Part shown: positions 7,622 to 10,746 of the stretch, in pieces
Layout of the letters: each line of letters begins with the position of its first letter
How positions within the stretch are numbered: position 1 is the stretch's first letter
Assembly (NCBI GenBank): GCA_017307315.1
Contig: JAFKFF010000293.1
Location: forward strand, 1 to 10,746
Direction of reading: 5' to 3'
Source of the DNA: Alphaproteobacteria bacterium
Lineage (GTDB): Bacteria; Pseudomonadota; Alphaproteobacteria; Micropepsales; Micropepsaceae
DNA length: 10,746 nt
Notes under the pieces: model-generated
Seen by the model: the letters and a program-made list of their open reading frames with translations, nothing else
Told to the model about the DNA's origin: nothing
The model's database searches: none
Position numbers and translations under genes: made by a program

Positions 7622-7700
7622 GGCGGCCCGCGTGCGCCACCCCTTCTGAAAATCCCGCCTTTTCCATCGGGTTTTTGGGACGGGCGTAAGGTTCTTCCTA

Positions 7701-7706
7701 TATAAT
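7701..7706 (+). promoter_or_regulatory. Candidate -10 element of the rsh operon
   Basis: A perfect TATAAT lies in otherwise GC-rich DNA, 7 nt before the ATG at 7714. The -35 region is poor: TTGGGA at 7675-7680 sits 20 bp upstream, or 18 bp if the shifted TATATA at 7699-7704 is used. The position implies transcription starting at or next to the 7714 ATG. Confidence 0.45.
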
Positions 7707-7713
7707 GGGGCAA

Positions 7714-9966
7714 ATGAGTGCTCCATCCGTTCCCAACGCGGCCCCCAAGACCGCGAATGCGTCTCCCATCCCTCAGGTTCCGCGGGGGCGGCGACGCTTG
7801 ATGCGCCAGACCGATCTGGTGGAGCGCGTCCTCGCCTATGACCCCGGCGCCGACGAGGCCATTCTCAACAAGGCCTATGTTTATGCCATGACGGCGCACG
7901 GCAAGCAGTTCCGCGCGTCCGGCGATCCTTATTTCGCCCATCCGCTGGAAGTGGCGGCGATTCTGACCGAACTCAAGCTCGACGTGCCCACCATCGTGAC
8001 CGCGCTGCTGCATGACACGATCGAGGATACGCTCGTCACTTATGACGATGTGAAGAGCAATTTCGGCGAGGAGATCGCCAGCCTGGTCGACGGCGTTACC
8101 AAGCTGTCGCAGTTGGAATTGTTCTCGGAACGCACCAAGCAGGCGGAAAATTTCCGCAAGCTGATGCTGGCGATCACCAGCGACATCCGCGTGCTTCTGG
8201 TCAAGCTGGCGGACCGGCTGCACAACATGCGCACCCTGGGCTACATCGACAAGCCCGAGAAGCGCCGACGCATCGCCCAGGAGACGGTGGACATCTATGC
8301 GCCGCTCGCCGGGCGCATCGGCATGCAGAATATGCGCGAGGAGCTGGAAGATTTGGCCTTCGCGGAACTGGACCCGCGCGCGCGCAATTCCATCGTCACC
8401 CATTTCGCGCGTCTCGACATGGTGGGCGGCGACCGGGTGGGGCGCATCGCCGACCAGATCAAGCGCAAGCTGGCCGAGCACGACCTCGACGCCTGGGTCT
8501 ATGGCCGCGGCAAGCGACCTTTCTCGATCTGGCGGAAGCTGCAGACCAAGAAGCTGAACTTCGAGCAGCTCTCCGACATTTTCGGCTTCCGGGTCATCGT
8601 GCGCGACGTCGCCGATTGCTACCGGGCGCTGGGGATCATCCATACCAGCTGGCAGATGGTGCCGGAGCGTTTCAAGGATTTCATCTCCACGCCCAAGATG
8701 AACGGCTATCGTTCCATCCACACCACCGTGATGGGGCCGGAAAAGCAGCGCGTGGAAATCCAGATTCGCACCCAGGACATGCACGATGTCGCCGAGCGCG
8801 GCGTCGCCGCGCATTGGCGCTATCGCGAGCATGTGCCGGCGCAGGGCGACGAGGGCGCCGCCTATGGCTGGCTGCGCGACATGGTCGATCTTCTCGAACG
8901 GGGCGACAGCGCCGAAGAGGTGATGGAGAATTCCCGCCTCAACATGTATGCCGACCAAGTCTTCTGCTTCACGCCCAAAGGCAGCCTGATTTCCCTGCCG
9001 CGCGGCGCCACGCCGATCGATTTCGCCTATGCGGTGCATACCGATCTGGGCCATTCGGCGGTGGGCGCGAAGGTCAATGGCGGTCATGTCCCGCTGCACA
9101 CTCCGCTGCGCAATGGCGATCAGGTGGAGATCATCTCGACGCAGGAGCAGGCGCCGTCTCCCTTGTGGGAGCAATTCGTCGTGACCGGGCGCGCGCGGGC
9201 GGAAATCCGCCGTTATCTGCGTCACGCCAAGCGCGGCGAGCACGTCAAGCTGGGCCAGAAGATCCTGGAAAAGACCTTCGCGGACCAGAATGCGGAATTG
9301 AGCGAAAAAGCGATCGGCGAGGTCGCCAAGAAGCTGCGGCTTTCCAAGGCGGAAGATGTCTATGCCGATGTCGGCCGCGGCGCGCTGCGTGGTCACGAGG
9401 TCCTGGAAGCGGTTTTCCCCGAGCTCAGGCGCATGGACAAGAAGCGGATCCAGTCCGGCGGCCCGGCGGATCAGGAGGCCAAGCCGATCTCCATCCGTGG
9501 CCTGCGCGAAGGCATCGCTTACAACCTCGCCCCTTGCTGCCATCCCTTGCCCGGCGACCGGATCGTGGGACTGATAACGCCGGGCGAAGGCGTGATCGTT
9601 CACACCATCGATTGCGCCGAACTCGACAAGGCCCAGAACATGGACGACTGGCTGGACGTCCGCTGGGGTCAGAACGCGGCCGACAGCGGTCCGTCGGTGG
9701 GCCGGGTGACCATCCGGGTGAAGAACGAGCCGGGCAGCCTGGCCGCCGTGATGACCGTGATCGCGGCCAATGGCGGCAATATCTTCAACATGAAAGTCAT
9801 GGGCCGCAATCCGCTCTATTTCGAATTCCAGATGGACATCGAGGTGCGCGATGTCGCCCATTTGCAGAACATCGTGGGTGCGCTACGGGTGAACAATGCG
9901 GTCGAATCGGTCGACCGGGTGCGCGAAGCCGATGCCGCGCCAAGCCATGAGGGGCCGGGACAGTGA
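7714..9966 (+). CDS. rsh: Bifunctional (p)ppGpp synthetase/hydrolase (Rsh)
   Basis: Rsh makes and degrades the alarmone (p)ppGpp, linking starvation to growth control. With the start at 7714 it has 750 aa. The hydrolase domain carries 'LLHDTIEDT' (98-106, metal-binding HD at 100-101) and 'KLADRLHNMRTL'. The synthetase domain holds 'YGRGKRPFSIWRKL' and 'PERFKDFISTPKMNGYRSIHT'; the R-F-K-D (319-322) is the RXKD signature of bifunctional Rel/Spo enzymes, in contrast to EXDD in synthetase-only RelA. Then follow TGS (from about 415, 'VFCFTPKGSLISLPRGATP'), the Cys-Cys-His region (608-610, 'APCCHPLPGD') and an ACT domain from about 666. Family homology starts at residue 30 (ATG 7801, 'MRQTDLVERVLAYDP'). 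I chose 7714 because a consensus -10 lies 7 nt before it, so an ATG at the mRNA end would be used, and the added 29 codons look coding. The start at 7801 is a serious alternative. The end overlaps pyrE in GTGA. Confidence 0.95.
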   Translation: MSAPSVPNAAPKTANASPIPQVPRGRRRLMRQTDLVERVLAYDPGADEAILNKAYVYAMTAHGKQFRASGDPYFAHPLEVAAILTELKLDVPTIVTALLHDTIEDTLVTYDDVKSNFGEEIASLVDGVTKLSQLELFSERTKQAENFRKLMLAITSDIRVLLVKLADRLHNMRTLGYIDKPEKRRRIAQETVDIYAPLAGRIGMQNMREELEDLAFAELDPRARNSIVTHFARLDMVGGDRVGRIADQIKRKLAEHDLDAWVYGRGKRPFSIWRKLQTKKLNFEQLSDIFGFRVIVRDVADCYRALGIIHTSWQMVPERFKDFISTPKMNGYRSIHTTVMGPEKQRVEIQIRTQDMHDVAERGVAAHWRYREHVPAQGDEGAAYGWLRDMVDLLERGDSAEEVMENSRLNMYADQVFCFTPKGSLISLPRGATPIDFAYAVHTDLGHSAVGAKVNGGHVPLHTPLRNGDQVEIISTQEQAPSPLWEQFVVTGRARAEIRRYLRHAKRGEHVKLGQKILEKTFADQNAELSEKAIGEVAKKLRLSKAEDVYADVGRGALRGHEVLEAVFPELRRMDKKRIQSGGPADQEAKPISIRGLREGIAYNLAPCCHPLPGDRIVGLITPGEGVIVHTIDCAELDKAQNMDDWLDVRWGQNAADSGPSVGRVTIRVKNEPGSLAAVMTVIAANGGNIFNMKVMGRNPLYFEFQMDIEVRDVAHLQNIVGALRVNNAVESVDRVREADAAPSHEGPGQ

Positions 9967-10547
9967 ATGTCGATCAGGTACTGAAAGAGTTCAAGAAATC
10001 CGGCGCCTTGCTCGAAGGCCATTTCATTCTCTCCAGCGGGCTGCATTCCGACAAATTCCTCCAGAAGGCTCTGGTGTTCCAGGACGCCAAGCGCACCGCC
10101 AGGCTGTGTAAGGCGCTCGCGGCCAAGGTGAAGAGGGAGGTGAAGGACGAGATCACCGCCATCGTCTCTCCGGCCGTCGGCGGCATCGTTCCCGGTTATG
10201 AGATGGGCCGCCAGCTCGGCTTGCCGGCCATGTATGTGGAGCGCGTTGACGGGACGTTCCAGCTGCGCCGCAACTTCACTTTGAAGAAGGGCCAGAAGGT
10301 CCTCATGGTGGAGGATATTATTTCGACCGGGGTGTCGTCGCGCGAATGTATTGCCGCGATCAAGGCGACGGGCGCCAAGGTCGTGGCGGCCTGCTGCCTG
10401 ATCGACCGCTCGGCGGGCAAGGCCAAGGTGGGCGTGCCGCTGATCGCGCTGGCGGAATGGAAAGTCTCGGCCTGGCCGGCCGACAAGCTTCCGCCGCATC
10501 TGCGCAATATTCCGGCTGTAAAACCGGGAAGCAGAGGGCTTTCCTGA
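9963..10547 (+). CDS. pyrE: Orotate phosphoribosyltransferase
   Basis: PyrE joins orotate to PRPP to give orotidine 5'-phosphate in pyrimidine synthesis. The 194-aa product begins '[21 protein letters not shown]' and continues '[15 protein letters not shown]', where other PyrE proteins have 'LxSGxHS'. '[20 protein letters not shown]' is the conserved mid-domain loop. The PRPP-binding motif '[14 protein letters not shown]' spans about 113-126, with the acidic pair E117-D118. The C-terminal '[16 protein letters not shown]' matches the subgroup that follows rsh or stands alone in alphaproteobacteria. The start is GTG at 9963, overlapping the rsh stop as GTGA, so translation is coupled. pdxJ follows 10 bp after the stop, with its ribosome-binding site overlapping the pyrE stop codon. 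Confidence 0.95.
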   Translation: MNVDQVLKEFKKSGALLEGHFILSSGLHSDKFLQKALVFQDAKRTARLCKALAAKVKREVKDEITAIVSPAVGGIVPGYEMGRQLGLPAMYVERVDGTFQLRRNFTLKKGQKVLMVEDIISTGVSSRECIAAIKATGAKVVAACCLIDRSAGKAKVGVPLIALAEWKVSAWPADKLPPHLRNIPAVKPGSRGLS

Positions 10548-10552
10548 GGAGG
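10546..10552 (+). promoter_or_regulatory. Strong ribosome-binding site of pdxJ
   Basis: GAGGAGG overlaps the pyrE stop codon and lies 5 nt before the GTG at 10558. It fixes that start and is the clearest Shine-Dalgarno sequence in the window. Confidence 0.8.
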
Positions 10553-10557
10553 CGGGC

Positions 10558-10746
10558 GTGAAATCGCTTCGGCTTGGCGTCAATATCGATCATGTGGCCA
10601 CGGTGCGTAACGCCCGCGGCGGGCCCGCGCCCGATCCCATCCGTGCCGCGCTGATCGCCCAAGCCGCGGGCGCCGACGGCATCACGGCGCATCTGCGCGA
10701 GGATCGTCGCCATATCTCCGACGAGGATATCGCTCGTCTGTCGCGC
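10558..10746 (+). CDS. pdxJ: Pyridoxine 5'-phosphate synthase PdxJ, N-terminal part
   Basis: The frame starts with GTG and is open to the right edge; 63 codons are visible. PdxJ condenses 1-deoxyxylulose 5-phosphate with 3-amino-2-oxopropyl phosphate to pyridoxine 5'-phosphate, the last ring-forming step of vitamin B6 synthesis by the DXP route. The N-terminus '[19 protein letters not shown]' and the following '[19 protein letters not shown]' with '[11 protein letters not shown]' are hallmark PdxJ segments, containing the Asn and Asp-His of the active site. In many alphaproteobacteria pdxJ follows rsh and precedes acpS, lepB, rnc and era, so those are the genes to expect to the right. The first heme enzyme in this window, HemA, needs the B6 cofactor, but no direct link is implied. 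Confidence 0.93.
   Translation, partial: MKSLRLGVNIDHVATVRNARGGPAPDPIRAALIAQAAGADGITAHLREDRRHISDEDIARLSR

Noticed and set aside
7705..7713. ATG at 7705 as the rsh start
   Set aside because: This ATG overlaps the consensus TATAAT itself, so it would lie upstream of the expected transcript start.
7549..9861. Very long open frame on the minus strand opposite rsh
   Set aside because: It lies almost wholly antisense to the well-conserved rsh gene, its translation shows no recognisable domain and is His/Arg/Gln-rich, as expected for antisense frames in high-GC DNA.

Overview
This window reads as ordinary chromosome of a high-GC alphaproteobacterium. The supporting signs are a 5-aminolevulinate synthase (C4/Shemin route), a HemB with the zinc-independent (Mg-type) metal loop, an LdtR-type MarR regulator, one bifunctional Rsh-type (p)ppGpp enzyme, and the order rsh-pyrE-pdxJ. 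I cannot name the genus. I found no phage, insertion sequence, CRISPR array, tRNA or rRNA. No stretch longer than about 300 bases lacks a gene; the largest gaps are about 190 bp (tetR-hemB) and about 180 bp (before hemA).

Layout. (1) Bases 1-371 hold the end of a pstS phosphate-binding protein gene, closed by a strong intrinsic terminator (394-424). (2) Bases 503-2492 hold a tightly coupled three-gene cassette, marR - beta-hydroxyacid dehydrogenase - tetR. Both junctions are 4-nt ATGA overlaps, and three copies of a 7-bp half-site lie inside the apparent promoter. (3) Just after tetR is an in-frame echo of the TetR C-terminus (about 2508-2585). It is followed by a double-hairpin, REP-like element (2602-2679) that runs into the stop codon of hemB, which faces tetR. 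(4) hemB (minus strand) is divergent from a 3-hydroxyisobutyryl-CoA hydrolase-type gene (3757-4815). (5) An ldtR-like regulator (4971-5480) is followed by a DUF1345 membrane protein (5529-6182). (6) hemA encodes 5-aminolevulinate synthase (6360-7592). (7) The rsh-pyrE-pdxJ operon, with overlapping or nearly abutting genes, runs off the right edge.

How the genes fit together. hemA and hemB catalyse the first two committed steps of tetrapyrrole synthesis and lie 2.7 kb apart in separate units. The CoA hydrolase and the beta-hydroxyacid dehydrogenase could be consecutive steps of valine breakdown, but the dehydrogenase has NADP-type and GarR-like features, so its substrate is open. rsh, pyrE and pdxJ are housekeeping genes for stringent signalling, pyrimidine synthesis and vitamin B6.

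The most interesting points are small-scale. They are the duplicated TetR tail, the marR operator array embedded in its promoter, and several genes whose apparent -10 box lies 6-7 nt before an ATG without a Shine-Dalgarno sequence, which suggests leaderless mRNAs. I see no convincing evidence of a wholly new multi-gene system.
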